From Spongospora subterranea (lineage: Eukaryota > Endomyxa > Phytomyxea > Plasmodiophorida > Plasmodiophoridae), in NCBI GenBank assembly GCA_900404475.1, contig OUQQ01000328.1, forward strand, positions 1-21,912: a stretch of 21,912 nucleotides of DNA, read 5' to 3'. Shown here piece by piece: positions 1 through 10,400 of this stretch. The translations under genes were made by a program, and so were the position numbers. The stretch's first letter is position 1; each line of letters opens with the position of its first letter. The notes under the pieces are model-generated. The model had not been told where the DNA came from. It saw only the letters and a list, made by a program, of their open reading frames with translations, and did no database searches.

Positions 1-22
1 TGTCCTGATGCCCCATTCTCAG

Positions 23-274
23 TGTGTATAGCGATGATATGTCAAAAGAATTCATCGAATACGTTGGTGATCGACGTTTTATTTAAAAAACGTTGCTTTT
101 GCGATGGTAGCCGGTGCACTGTTTGCAATCTTGACACAGTAAGACCGTCATCGTTGCCCAGAGTTCAAATCCCACCTCTCAAACGTTCTGGTTCACCTCA
201 GGATATTCAAGATACCACTACAAAAAGGCAAAAAGCAAATCACGAGAGCATATTGCGGAGATGAATATTTGTAA
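23..274 (+). CDS. 3' end of an unidentified gene (partial, three exons)
   Basis: The window opens in what looks like the end of an intron (acceptor CAG at 20-22). Exon 23-66 reads VYSDDMSKEFIEYV. A 44-nt intron (67-110) leads to exon 111-138, reading AGALFAILT, and a 63-nt intron (139-201, donor GTAAGA) leads to 202-274, reading IFKIPLQKGKKQITRAYCGD and then a TAA stop. All phases agree and the intron sizes match the rest of the window, which is the main support. I do not recognise the protein. A competing reading is one continuous frame over 1-264 ending in a Ser/Pro/Lys-rich tail; it has no start in the window and needs no splicing. The two cannot be separated without transcript data. The 5' part lies outside the window. 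Confidence 0.42.
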
Positions 275-432
275 TCAGACGTTTCAACAATGGAGGCTAA
301 GATTATGCGATTCTCCTCCCACCGAACGCAATCCAATAATTGTCCACCAGTAGTGATCATTGACATTCACTGGTTAATAAAAAATTTTCAGCTAGCATGC
401 GGTGTGATTGATGTTTATTAAACAATCAGCAC
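275..432. other. Intergenic, convergent 3' region with a minus-strand poly(A) signal
   Basis: This is the spacer between the tail of the first plus-strand gene and the tail of the small minus-strand gene. On the minus strand AATAAA lies at 419-414, 14 nt beyond the TAA at 435-433 and 25 nt beyond the alternative TGA at 446-444. That supports a real transcript ending here from the right. A 30-codon plus-strand frame (261-353) is present but has no support. Confidence 0.45.
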
Positions 433-728
433 TTAAGCAGAGTTCAAACCCAGCAAAACTGGTTTTTCACCAAATATTTCATCCCCGTCAGGCAAGCGAC
501 CATAGGTTTGGAAAATAGCAACAAACACTTTTCATAGTCTAGCGTCCCATAATTGAGAAGGAGCCCGCTTCTATGCCCTTTTCGGATTATAGCTAATGTA
601 TCGGAGTGGCACCCACAACATCGAGCACAGAATTCAGTAAAAAGTGTATTTAGCGATGCGATTTCCTGATGTAAACGATTAGCTCGTGGGATTAACAGAA
701 CCATTCGACAGCGTAAACAACATGCCAT
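433..728 (-). CDS. Small cysteine-rich protein, exon structure unresolved
   Basis: The ATG at 728 opens a 94-codon frame (to TGA 446-444) with eight cysteines, including CLRC near the start and FCARCCGCH around residue 33-41. This spacing could bind zinc. Near the 3' end another frame looks more protein-like: it reads VFVAIFQTYGRLPDGDEIFG and ends in LLGLNSA with TAA at 435-433. One or more introns therefore probably join the two frames; GTCGCT, GTTTGT and GTTCTG are possible donors and CCAG or AAAAG possible acceptors. The minus-strand AATAAA just downstream supports transcription. The gene is divergent from CCT5 and would share its 327-bp promoter region. I do not recognise the family; Rpp21/Snm1 and Yippee/Mis18 zinc ribbons were considered and neither matches convincingly. 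Confidence 0.35.
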
Positions 729-1055
729 TTGTCACCAAAACTGATGCAACCCTTTGGAAAAGGGAACTGGGGGCATCGCCAAGAAAGTGCGTGGCTGGTG
801 TGGCCTCCATGTCCCCATATGTACCGTCACCGTGGCGGTGTATACACACGACTGGGATTAGAGCCTGTATGGGGTGTGTGTGTGTGATGATAAGATAATG
901 AGTCCGTCACGGACCTGCAGTTTACAGTTACATTCCACCTCTCTCTCTCTCTCTATCCTCTACCGAACATCAATTCTAATCATTTCCTTTAACGACGGTC
1001 TCAACAGCAGACGTCATCACAAAAATCAATTATGCAGAGACAGGGAGGGAATGAA
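729..1055. promoter_or_regulatory. Divergent promoter region of CCT5 and the small minus-strand gene
   Basis: This 327-bp stretch has no convincing gene. It holds a (GT)n run at 874-886, a CT microsatellite at 939-954, an exact 5-bp inverted repeat GTCCG-TCA-CGGAC at 902-914, and a CRE half site ACGTCA at 1011-1016, 40 bp before the CCT5 ATG. Pyrimidine tracts near start sites are common in fungal housekeeping promoters; a role here is inference. Confidence 0.4.
939..954. repeat. CT dinucleotide microsatellite
   Basis: A run of CT repeats sits about 100 bp upstream of the CCT5 start, just downstream of a shorter GT run (874-886). Both were seen directly in the sequence. Confidence 0.8.
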
Positions 1056-3065
1056 ATGGCGCATCTGGCCTATGATGAATATGGCAGACCGTTCCTGGTA
1101 CGTACCTGAAAATTATTCGCAGTGTTAGCCAGCTCAAAAACCTGCTGCTATCAGATCCTTCGTGAACAGCAACGCCAGCAACGCAAACACGGTCTCGAAG
1201 CTCACAAATCCAATATACTTGCAGCTCGAGCAATTACCAATATAATGAGAACCAGTTTGGGCCCAAAAGGTATGGATAAGATGCTGGTGAGCAGTGATGG
1301 AGACGTCACCGTTACTAATGATGGAGCAACGATTTTGGACAAGATGGAAGTCAGTATATTATCATCAGTTTCGTGGAATCGTAGTAAATTCGTTTGTGGT
1401 TGCGGTCGTACCTAGGTGCAGCATCAAATTGCGAAGCTTCTTGTCGATCTAAGCAAATCTCAGGATGACGAGATTGGAGACGGAACTACTGGTGTTGTCG
1501 TTCTTGCTGGTTCGTCTAAGTTCTGGTTTCCCACTCGTTCTCTGTTTTGTTGACGATATGGTTCTTTCAAGGATCGCTATTGGCCGAGGCTGAAAAACTT
1601 CTAGATAAAGGAGTGCACCCGATTCGCATTGCGAAGGGATTCGAAATCGCTGCCGCCATGGCTGTGAAGCATCTTGAATCTATTTGTGACGTTATTCAAT
1701 TTGATGCTAAAAATATTGAACCCCTCGTCCAGACCGCATCTACGACGTATGCCCATTCATCACTTTGCGTCTTGTTTCCACTGATTGTACGGTATTAGCC
1801 TTGGATCAAAGATTATCAACCGTTATCAGCGTCAAATGGCCGAAATTGCAGTACGCGCTGTTGTTTCTGTCGCTGATTTTGATCGTCAAGATGTCAATTT
1901 TGATTTGATCAAAGTCGAGGGCAAGGTTGGTGGAAAACTGGAGGATACAATGCTGGTTGAAGGTATTGTCCTTGATAAGGTTAGTTCTGAAGTTCCACGT
2001 TAAACCGTCATATTTCTAATTGAGGTTTTAGGATATGTCGCATCCTCAGATGCCCAAGCATTTGACCGATGTCAAGATTGCACTGCTAACTTGCCCTTTC
2101 GAGCCTCCAAAACCCAAGACTGGTCATAAACTTGACATAAAAAATGTCGATGACTACAACAAGCTGTTCGAGCTTGAGCAGCAGTACTTTGTAAATATGG
2201 TTGAACAGTGTAAATCCAGTGGGGCGTCTATTGTATTGTGCCAATGGGGATTTGATGATGAAGCAAACCATCTGCTTCTCCAGCGTGAGATGCCTGCTGT
2301 TCGTTGGGTTGGTGGTGTTGAACTTGAACTTATCGCAATCGCGACCAATGGTAGTTGATTTTCCCAATGCTTCGTCATTATCTGAAATGGTTTAGGTCGA
2401 ATCATTCCGAGATTTGAGGAGCTTTCACCTGAAAAGCTCGGGTTCGCCAAAACGATTCGTGAAGTGTCGTTTGGGACTCAACATGACCGTATGCTGTTGA
2501 TTGAAGGTTGTCCCAATTCGCATGCCGTTACCGTACGTTTGTGTATCTGGTTCAACATTTTGTTTTTTAATGCATTTTTTAGGTACTGGTGCGCGGTGGT
2601 AACCAGATGATTGTAGATGAAGCGAAGCGATCTTTGCATGATGCCATGTGTGTTACGCGAAATTTGATCAAGAACAACAAAATCGTTTATGGCGGCGGCT
2701 CCTGTGAAATTTCCTGTGCATTACATATTGCTGACTCGGCCGAGCGCCAAGAAGGCGTAGAGCAATATGCTGTCCGAGCATTTGCGGATGCTCTTGAGAA
2801 TACGCCTTTGGCATTAGCAGAAAACAGTGGTCTGTCCGCCATTGAGACTCTGGCCGAAGCCAAGGCTGCACAGATAAAGACCGGCAATCATTTCATTGGT
2901 GTCGACTGTATGCGGGCCTCAACATCAGACATGAAAGAGCAATGCGTTTTTGAGTCGCTGATCGGCAAACAGCAACAGATCCAGTTGGCCACCCAAGTTG
3001 TCAAGATGATCTTGAAGATTGATGACGTCATTTCACCATCGGAAGATATCACACAAGGATATTGA
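1056..3065 (+). CDS. CCT5: T-complex protein 1 subunit epsilon (CCT5)
   Basis: This is one of the eight paralogous subunits of the cytosolic CCT/TRiC chaperonin, which folds actin, tubulin and WD40 proteins using ATP. Eight exons are resolved, with introns at 1098-1154, 1350-1415, 1510-1571, 1747-1798, 1980-2031, 2351-2395 and 2533-2582. Together they encode 541 residues, the same length as human CCT5. The start [14 protein letters not shown] matches the epsilon N-terminus. Group II chaperonin signatures are present: [10 protein letters not shown] at 48-57, TNDGATIL at 68-75 and the nucleotide-binding GDGTT at 100-104. The epsilon-typical [13 protein letters not shown] and [13 protein letters not shown] follow, and the C-terminus ends [25 protein letters not shown] at 3076-3081 is a likely poly(A) signal. 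Nothing in the protein looks damaged. Confidence 0.97.
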
Positions 3066-3166
3066 ATGTTGAATTATTAAATGCACTTTCATTTTCATTA
3101 TAAGTCTTTATGTTCTAAACCGTATATTGATCTGTAATATCTCATCTTGCACAGCAACCTTCTATC

Positions 3167-4182
3167 CTATTTTCGGAGTATCTTAAACGATTTACCTGGA
3201 GGCGTTTTCTTCTCTTTGATATGCTTGTCTCCAGTGATAGTCAAATTTAATTCTTTGGCCAATGCCGCAATTTGCTTGTCTAGGTCATTTATCTGTGATT
3301 CATGCTCATTTTTTTCTTGATCGCTGGGATTTTGTTGTAATTGAGCAAACAAGTTCTGTTGCCGTTGATAATTGTCAATCTTCACCCTCATCATCATCAC
3401 CTTTTTCTGTAATTGTAAGCACTCAACCGATTTCTGCTGATGGTTTTTTTCCAAATCGGTTATCTGTGTAAAACGCAATCTGAGTTTATGGACCCAGGAA
3501 ATCCATCCTTCTCGGACAGACCTTGTCGCTTAACCTGATCATGGTTGCACTATGCTCGCTCTGCATTGTCTCCAACTTCTGCTGGAATTTGGCTGATGAG
3601 ATTTCGGCTTCGTATGCACATTCCTTTTTGGCAAGTTCAAGTCGCGAGTTCAACCTCACGTTTTCTCCATACAACCGACGAATTTCTGACTCGGCTTCAA
3701 ATAAATTCTGAGTAATGGTGTCGGTATGTACAGTTACCCTTCGGTTCTATTCCAATTTAAGTTTCTCGGCCATGACCACGCTTACTGTTCTGCACCTTTT
3801 CATCGTCATCATTGAGGTGAATACAATGGCGTCTCGTCAGCTCTTGGATTTTCGTATTCAACGACTCAATTTGGAGTTGGGCTTTGGTCCGCCCTTTTTC
3901 AGAATGTTCCCAGGCAGATAGCGCAGCGAATTTCGCACGCTCACTATCCTCTGTGGAAATTTCGATGATCTTCCTCAGCTTCTTGATAATTGTGTCAGCG
4001 GTGCATATCTCACATTCGATGTTGAACGCCTGACATATCCGAACCAGATCATTGTTGATTGTCAATGCTTCTTGTGCATGGCTTGAGCATCCGACCGGTT
4101 CGTATTTATTTACGTCAACAATGCTCTGACTGCTCATATTACCTGTCTGGATCTCCCCAGACATTCCAGTTGGCAAACTCAT
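3167..4182 (-). CDS. Coiled-coil protein, family unknown
   Basis: The model has three exons: 4182-3796, 3746-3535 and 3479-3167, about 303 residues, with stop TAG at 3169-3167. The second intron (3480-3534, GTTAAG..CTCAG) is well supported because it restores the frame. The first (3747-3795) is less sure, since its donor GTGCAG is weak and a longer alternative ends at CTCAG before 3717. From residue 50 on the protein is rich in Leu, Glu, Lys and Gln in heptad-like order, typical of a long coiled coil, and it ends in a basic tail. A short globular N-terminus with paired Cys precedes it. The layout recalls centrosomal coiled-coil proteins such as the SSX2IP/ADIP/Msd1 family, but there is no diagnostic motif, so this is only a guess. 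It converges on CCT5 with a 101-bp gap. Confidence 0.55.
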
Positions 4183-4544
4183 CTCTTTCGGGGAATGAAT
4201 CCTAAGAGTATTCGATTAAGAGTACTGATATGTATTGTATTTAGAAATATCTCATTATGATTCCAGTTAGTGGATTCAAGAATATTGAAGATTGCCACCG
4301 AGGAAGGTGGTCATGATAACGATTGACTCAAGAATCGCGGGGATCATGCTGGATCAATCATGAGTCAGCAGACAACATATTGATAAAGATCGCTTGTATG
4401 TTTCGAATACCTGCAACACACTACTAGATACCAGAATGATTTATAATGCCATGAATCGAGGATAAACCAGGAAAGTAATACAGTTCCTAAAAGATGCAAA
4501 CAAGATACTGAAAAGAATCAGCAACAGCCACAAGTCCATTACTA
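4183..4544. other. Spacer between two minus-strand genes, may contain a 3' exon
   Basis: This 362-bp stretch lies upstream of the coiled-coil gene. The minus strand at 4540-4441 has an open frame, MDLWLLLILFSILFASF, that would make a transmembrane helix and then a stop (TAA, 4443-4441). It could be an alternative last exon of the membrane protein to its right, but I found no phase-consistent splice. The rest (4183-4440) shows no gene. Confidence 0.3.
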
Positions 4545-5107
4545 TCACGTACAGAAACCGTTTTGAGCATTTTTCATGATTGACACGCCACTGAATAACG
4601 CAATGTATTCGATGATGAAACAAGCAATACATATCCAGATAGCCGCATCAAACCTAAACGATTTACGGATCCGGTCAATCAACAGCAACGGGAATAAAGC
4701 ACCATTCAGAACCGACTCTGATTCAACCTGTCGATACTGATCAATGGTAAAGGTCAACGATAATCCTGCTCGTAAATTATTCCCCTGTACACCCACTGTT
4801 GAGCAGAGGCGACCAAATCGGGTCAGCTCATCCGTCAACCTTTGAGTTGAACAGCATTGTCACCACCATAAAATGCAGCGTCGTCAACAGGAACCTGCTG
4901 GGCAGTAATGTCGTTTCTATTCCCATGTTCCGCTTTACAAGAAGTGGCGAGTTTCAGCACAAGTGGTGCAATATACTGTAACTGGACTACCCACTACAGA
5001 TTCGACGAGTTTTTGGGGCCAAATATTGCAACAAACAAGGAAAAGTTCGCCAGTGAACAAACCGTGGGATCGGTGCAAGTTCGAGATTGTTGCATCAGTT
5101 TAATCAT
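4545..5107 (-). CDS. Small predicted membrane protein, unrecognised
   Basis: The model has three exons: 5107-5033, 4981-4840 and 4795-4545, 155 residues, joined by introns of 51 nt (4982-5032) and 44 nt (4796-4839). The second junction is the stronger: it changes frame cleanly from ..DNAVQLK to VGVQGNNLRAGLSL. Hydrophobic stretches are FSLFLQYIAPLVLKLA (about 21-36), ALFPLLLI, and IWICIACFIIEYIALFSG near the C-terminus. NFS and NDIT are possible N-glycosylation sites. The start is uncertain because the frame stays open upstream to a TAG near 5194, and the C-terminus may change if a downstream exon exists. TMEM231 and other transition-zone proteins were compared from memory and do not fit. Confidence 0.42.
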
Positions 5108-5199
5108 CACTGCACGAATTCCAGTGGCAAATTTGTTAACTACGATGCAGCTTTGCGTTGGAGCTGAGGCTGATTCTCGAAAAGTTGTATGCTAATGAT

Positions 5200-7086
5200 T
5201 CATAGAGAATAATTACGGTGCCCATGAGTAAGAGCAGCTTCAGAGTCGTTGAGTGCAGCATCATATTCGCCAAGAGCGGTATATACCACAGATCGCTTGT
5301 GATATAGATCGCATAGCGCATCTGAGTTTGTGACAGCAGAATTGGGCCCGGTTGCTTCCAGTTCTTTGATGGCTTGAGTCATCGACGTCAACGCTTGCCG
5401 AGAAGAACTCTCTGTCGATGCGGCCGTAGCCAAAGCAGCATCCGCCTGCTCCAAAGCTTTAGCAACAAAATGATCGGTGATGGGAACTCGTGGGGGAAGA
5501 CACGGTTTGTCTTCAAAACTACCCATACGAAGTCTTTGCGGCTTTATCGCGGATTCGACACCACCTCTCTTGGATGAACTTTCGGGAGTTTTTTTAAGAG
5601 AAGATATTGAATGGCGACGCGATACGACAGGGGAAGGGGTAGTGATTGATTTAGTGCCCAGTGCCGGTGACGCTGTTCTGGATGGTGAAAACAATAAAGA
5701 ATTCTCCTTGTCCGACTGGATGAGGCTGTTGATCGTCTGCAGAAATGGAGTATTATCCACAAGAAACGGGTGGCCTTGATCCCGCTCCCATGTTTGAATG
5801 GCGGTACAAAGCTTTTCCTGGAGACGAGGCAAAATTTTACTTTCTAACCGCCGAACATCTTCTTCTTTCTTCAACATTTTGAAGGCCTGTCGACCATGAA
5901 AACGATTTGGATCGTTAGCATACGCCTTAGCTTCAAGTTGACCTTGAATCATCTCAGAATGCGAGGTCTCCCATTTTCCCACAAGTTGTAGAAGGCAGCG
6001 GGATTTCTCCAGTTGAACCATAAGATCGGCTTCTTCTTTCTCTAAGATTTTGATCGTCTCAGTAGTTATTTTTCCTAACTCTCTTGGTTGGCTTCCAACT
6101 GACGGCAGCATCCGGAGTTCAATCTGTAAATTCGCAATCCTTTCAAGAGCGTTTCTGGCAAGAATCGGTAAGCTTTCTTCATATATCTTGCTCAGATTTT
6201 CTAATTCCTTTTTATACATGCGAAGATCTGTTGCTAACGTGCCGCGAAGAAGCTGCTTAAAACGTAATATATGATCCTGGTCCGATTTCAAAAGCGCCCA
6301 TAGGTCAGCAACATGTTTTCCGACTTCATTTAATTCGCGCCGGTTCAACTCCATTGCATCTTGTAGACTTCTAAGATACGCTTCGCACTTCCCTAGTGAA
6401 TCAGTTGTGATTGAAAACGTGTCAAGACGTGATTGATCTAACTGGACCGTCAGTTCATCGATCCCGACAATCAACTTGCCAAGTTTAGCCTCCCTTAACG
6501 ACTTCTCTTGATTAGCTTGCTCAAGTGCAGCCTCGACATAGGCCAATCTTCCAGATGATAAGTCCACGTCCCCAACAGTAGAAAATTCTTCGGGAATCTC
6601 CATTCCCAGCTCACAATATACGTTTTGAATCTGTTGTAGATTGTGGCCAATAACGTCCGACATTGCTTTGCATTTTTCCGCAACTTGAGATTCTTCTGAT
6701 TTCGATAGGTGAAGCACCTGCAATAGGCCTAAGTTGGAGCTAGTTTGTGCCACTTCCTTCCTGGGGATGCCTAGGACATCATACGCCACTGTGATACGGT
6801 TGTTGACCGCATTAATTTCTTCACAAATATCGTTAACTCGTCTCTTCTCGTTTTCCACATATTTCTATAATCGCAACAGAGAAAGATTGAGTATCGGCTC
6901 GATAAACAGTTTGATAGCAGCAGTTCCAGGAGCTGCTTCTCAAGGACTTACAAGTACGAATGCTGCCAAATCGGACCGGATTGATATCAACGACTGGTTG
7001 CGATCATTTATATCGACACCTAATTGATCCCATAATGCATTAAGCATATTGGTCACCTCATCTGGAACTTCTAGGGATACCGTCAT
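5200..7086 (-). CDS. PRC1/Ase1/MAP65 microtubule bundling protein
   Basis: MAP65 proteins cross-link antiparallel microtubules in the spindle midzone and are needed for cytokinesis. Exon 1 is 7086-6952 (45 residues). An 87-nt intron (6865-6951, GTAAGT..TATAG) leads to one long exon, 6864-5200, giving 599 residues. Long helices cover most of residues 1-430. The conserved family block is clear: LVGKWETSHSEM, then NDPNRFHGRQAFKMLKKEE around residues 355-380, then KILPRLQEKL and FLVDNTPFLQTI. A Ser/Pro/basic linker with possible CDK sites (TPSP, SPS) follows. The last about 100 residues are unusual: KRSVVYTALGEYDAALNDSE (about 560-580) reads like a tetratricopeptide repeat. The frame ends at TGA 5202-5200, but a GTAATT donor 8 nt before the end of the sense frame (from 5216) could extend the protein. 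Confidence 0.93.
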
Positions 7087-7133
7087 TCAATTCCGGCTAA
7101 CGTCTCTCCCGCGGTTAAATCTCAACAACTGTG

Positions 7134-7153
7134 TTGGCGGGAACGATTTCGAA
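7134..7153. promoter_or_regulatory. E2F-like site next to a CHR-like element
   Basis: TTGGCGGGAA at 7134-7143 (TTCCCGCCAA in the sense direction of MAP65) matches the E2F/DP consensus. TTTCGAA at 7147-7153 resembles the cell-cycle homology region. They are a few bases apart and 48-67 bp upstream of the MAP65 ATG. A second TCCCGC core lies at 7107-7112. E2F and CHR control of G2/M genes, including PRC1, is known in animals; function here is inferred. Confidence 0.45.
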
Positions 7154-7344
7154 TCAGGCGAGCATGTAAGATATGTCAGAGCCTATGAGTTGTGAGAGAG
7201 GGAACAAAGGGAACTCCCCAAGACCGGAGCGGGGTAGAGCAGCACTGACGAGAGGCCGAGCCCCATGCATCTAAACGATGACAGTTGGGCACGGCATGAT
7301 CATGACACATGGACAGTGAACCGTGACGGGAATCAGGATACACT

Positions 7345-7366
7345 CCATGACGTCACAATGTCATGG
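7345..7366. promoter_or_regulatory. Palindromic CRE inside a CCATGAC inverted repeat
   Basis: TGACGTCA, a perfect CRE/bZIP palindrome, is at 7348-7355. It overlaps the left arm of a 7-bp inverted repeat, CCATGAC (7345-7351) and GTCATGG (7360-7366), with an 8-bp spacer. It lies 260 bp upstream of the MAP65 start and just past the TAF2 stop, so which gene it serves is unclear. Confidence 0.4.
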
Positions 7367-7413
7367 CATCACCGCTAATTCACTTGTATTCATAATATAA
7401 TACCCACAATTTT

Positions 7414-10400
7414 CTACAGAATCTCCATTGTTATATCTTCTGTCATATTAACGGTTGAGGGCGTCTCGTTTGTCGCCTTCATATAGTCGGATTTCTTGGT
7501 ATTCCCTTTTTTCTTCTTGATCGAGAATTGGACCTCATGCGTTCGCTTTTGCCTGATTAACGCGGCAGACCTTCTGACAGCGTTGGGAAGCTTTTGCATT
7601 GACTTATTGGCCAGAATATCTCGGTCTTTGATTAAGCATTCAGAGCTCAGGCATTTGGGAGTCGAAGTGCCAAACGCCGCAGCAAAGACAACCCACATGT
7701 GAATCCTAAAACGGTGGCATAAAAACGCAAAAGGGCCAGTTAACAAATTCCAGATAGAATCAACAACAGGGCGAGCGGAGACTGTTTCATATGATTCGAA
7801 AGGAGAGCTGGAGTCCAGGACCACGTGAGACCATGTCGACGCCCAGGCTTCAGCCATCCGCAGTCGAATACTGGGGGATCGTTGCTTTGAGAGCGCGTTC
7901 GCAATAAGTATTGCCATTGAGGGGCGGTAAACCGCGACCTCAGCCGCTGCAGCAACCGCAGCGACTTGCACAGACGGTGAATGGGGATCTTCGGTGAACG
8001 CCAAAAGATCAAAGTCTGATCCAGGAATTTCATGTTGAGCGGTAGGTTGCTCTGGGGGCACCGTATCGATTGGATCTAATTCCATTCCTAATCGCATTGA
8101 AGAATCCTCAGGCCTAGACACCGGGAGATTGCGTCTGTAAGTTGCCACTTGAACCCTGGCTATGGCTAGTAAACATGCACAGGTCACCACGCGCCTGTAT
8201 GACGGAAACAGCTGCTCATTATCAAGAAAACGGATGATCTCATTATGGATTCGCTCTTGATATGACTGGTTTCTAGTACTCAATTCTGAAAGTGAGTTCA
8301 ACAAAGACGAAATATAATATCCGTCGACGTAGTAATTTTGAGAACTGTCGTTATACTTGAGAAGGTCGATTACAATGTCCATAGCGGACTGATGAGATAG
8401 CGGAAATGCTCCAGAGCCGGAAACTTTGACAGAAGTTAACGCATGAACAACCCCTCGAACAACAAGATGTTCAGAGAAATCACTGAAATCACTAGGCTCA
8501 ACAAGTTGGCGATCAGGTGCACTATAAAGGCGGGATTTCAAGAAATCTACTAAAACCGAGAGTTGTCTATCGCTTCCCGAAAGCTTGCGTGGCCTGCAAC
8601 ACAAAGCTAATTGCTGGGCAGCAACGACCCGGACTTGATAGAAGTAATCAGGATTTTCTAAGCAATACTTGAGAGCGTTGAATGCCATTAATGTCTGCAT
8701 GGGGTCTTTCTCTTTTCCCCTCTGAGCGCTAATAACGCCCTATAACAAACGCAAGGTTAGTTACCCCTAACCTTTTGAAAGACGACCTTAATACTCTTAG
8801 CAATGCCCTGCCTAAACAAATAGCACCTTCAATTTGGGCGATAACATCAGGAGAATGGCGCAATTCTAAATCGGCCCATAGAGGCAGCTGATCAAGCGTG
8901 AGGCCTCGAATCCAGGCAATCTTTGGATCAACACGAACCCAACGGACTAAAACCGCAGATTACATTGGATCATCGAAGCGGCATCGATTTGATATACCTG
9001 GAGTGTCGTTCTTCAGCTTTTTCCCAATTCGATCATCCGGACCCATTTCTCCTGATGACCCATCATCCCCATCAAGCACCTCCTCCTCACTAAATAAATT
9101 ATAGACTACACCACAGCAAAAGGTTAACAGTTTGGTTACCCATTGGAAAGGTCATCATCGTCTCCAATTTCTTCGCCGGTCTCTGTACTGAATCGTTTCC
9201 TATTTTTCCTTACTTTAGAATGACAAGAGAACACGAATGATTCCACTTGTGTATCCATGCGGCTTTCATGTTCATAAACCTGTTGATCCGTTTCATAAAC
9301 ATATACCTACCAACAAAATTTACTGCGACATTATTTTGTGAATAAGCTAATAATTACTTTCAATATTCCATGCATGACAACCCCAGACTGTTCAATCTTG
9401 ACCTTGCAAGCACTCTTCTTACGTTCGAACTGTGCATCGACTTTGAGGATAGGACATCGAACACCATTGATCCAGCGATCGCAGAAGTCATCAAGATTCA
9501 GGGCTGAACGATGGCGGCAAAGTTTCAGCAGACGCTTTGTGCTAATACCACGAGCGCTGCCACCAGTCGATGGTTTATCGGAGACGACGGCAAGAGGGGT
9601 GCCTAGATTACAATTGAGTGTAAATACAAGCTTGCGCCTGTGACACCGACCCTGATTTACGCTGGGAATGCTTGTCGTTGCAGCTTGGCCTGCATCCGTA
9701 GTAGATGACAGCTCATCATCATCGGATATCAACTGTCGTATAACGTCCCGAAATGGGGTCTCCCCAATAAGATCAGCTAACATATGCATGACAATAGTTG
9801 ACTTCGTCCGGAAATGCGTTGAATGAATATCAGAAGGTGCACCTGATCCAGCAGCCACAATTAGCATTGAAAAAAACGTCATCAATATGACATGCTTACC
9901 ATATGACTCAGCAGAAATCGGTAATGTCCATGGGAGAGACGACAGCTTCACAACCAAATCGGTTGCCATCTGACGCTGCAGCCGACGCTCATTTCGACCA
10001 AACGCCCGTTCAATATACATCGCAACCAGGTATCCGACAAGCCCCTTTTATGGCATGACAAAAATGCAAAAAAAATACTTGTCCATGTACTACCTCTATT
10101 ATCCAATGATCGGCAAGAGTCCTTGTATGAACAGTGTGAGTTATCCAAGAGCGTGCAATTCCTAAGCACCGAAAATCATCATTATGCAGGAAAACAATGG
10201 AACACGATTGATAACCTTCCGCAATAGTGCGTCTTGCTACCCAGGTTTGGTCAATAACTGCATCGGAATGAATCAAATCCGCCGAAATAAACGTAAGGTT
10301 TGAAAACGACTGCACATCTGAGGCAGTACGGCCAAGTAATACTTGCGTGTATGTGGAAAAAGGATACGGTTGCCCAAGAAAGTCACTAAATAGTGAAAAA

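Larger units (their letters stand above)
7087..7413. promoter_or_regulatory. MAP65 upstream region
   Basis: This 327-bp spacer lies between the MAP65 start and the TAF2 stop, both minus strand. No gene is visible. It contains an E2F-like site and a CHR-like TTCGAA close to the MAP65 ATG, and a palindromic CRE inside an inverted repeat further out; these are listed separately. Confidence 0.5.

Noticed and set aside
163..173. tRNA B-box-like GTTCAAATCCC
   Set aside because: The flanking bases do not pair into a T-arm or an acceptor stem, and no A-box sits at a workable distance.
4799..5195. Plus-strand frames over the membrane-protein gene
   Set aside because: They overlap the spliced minus-strand exons, contain no hydrophobic or conserved pattern, and do not join in a sensible splice.
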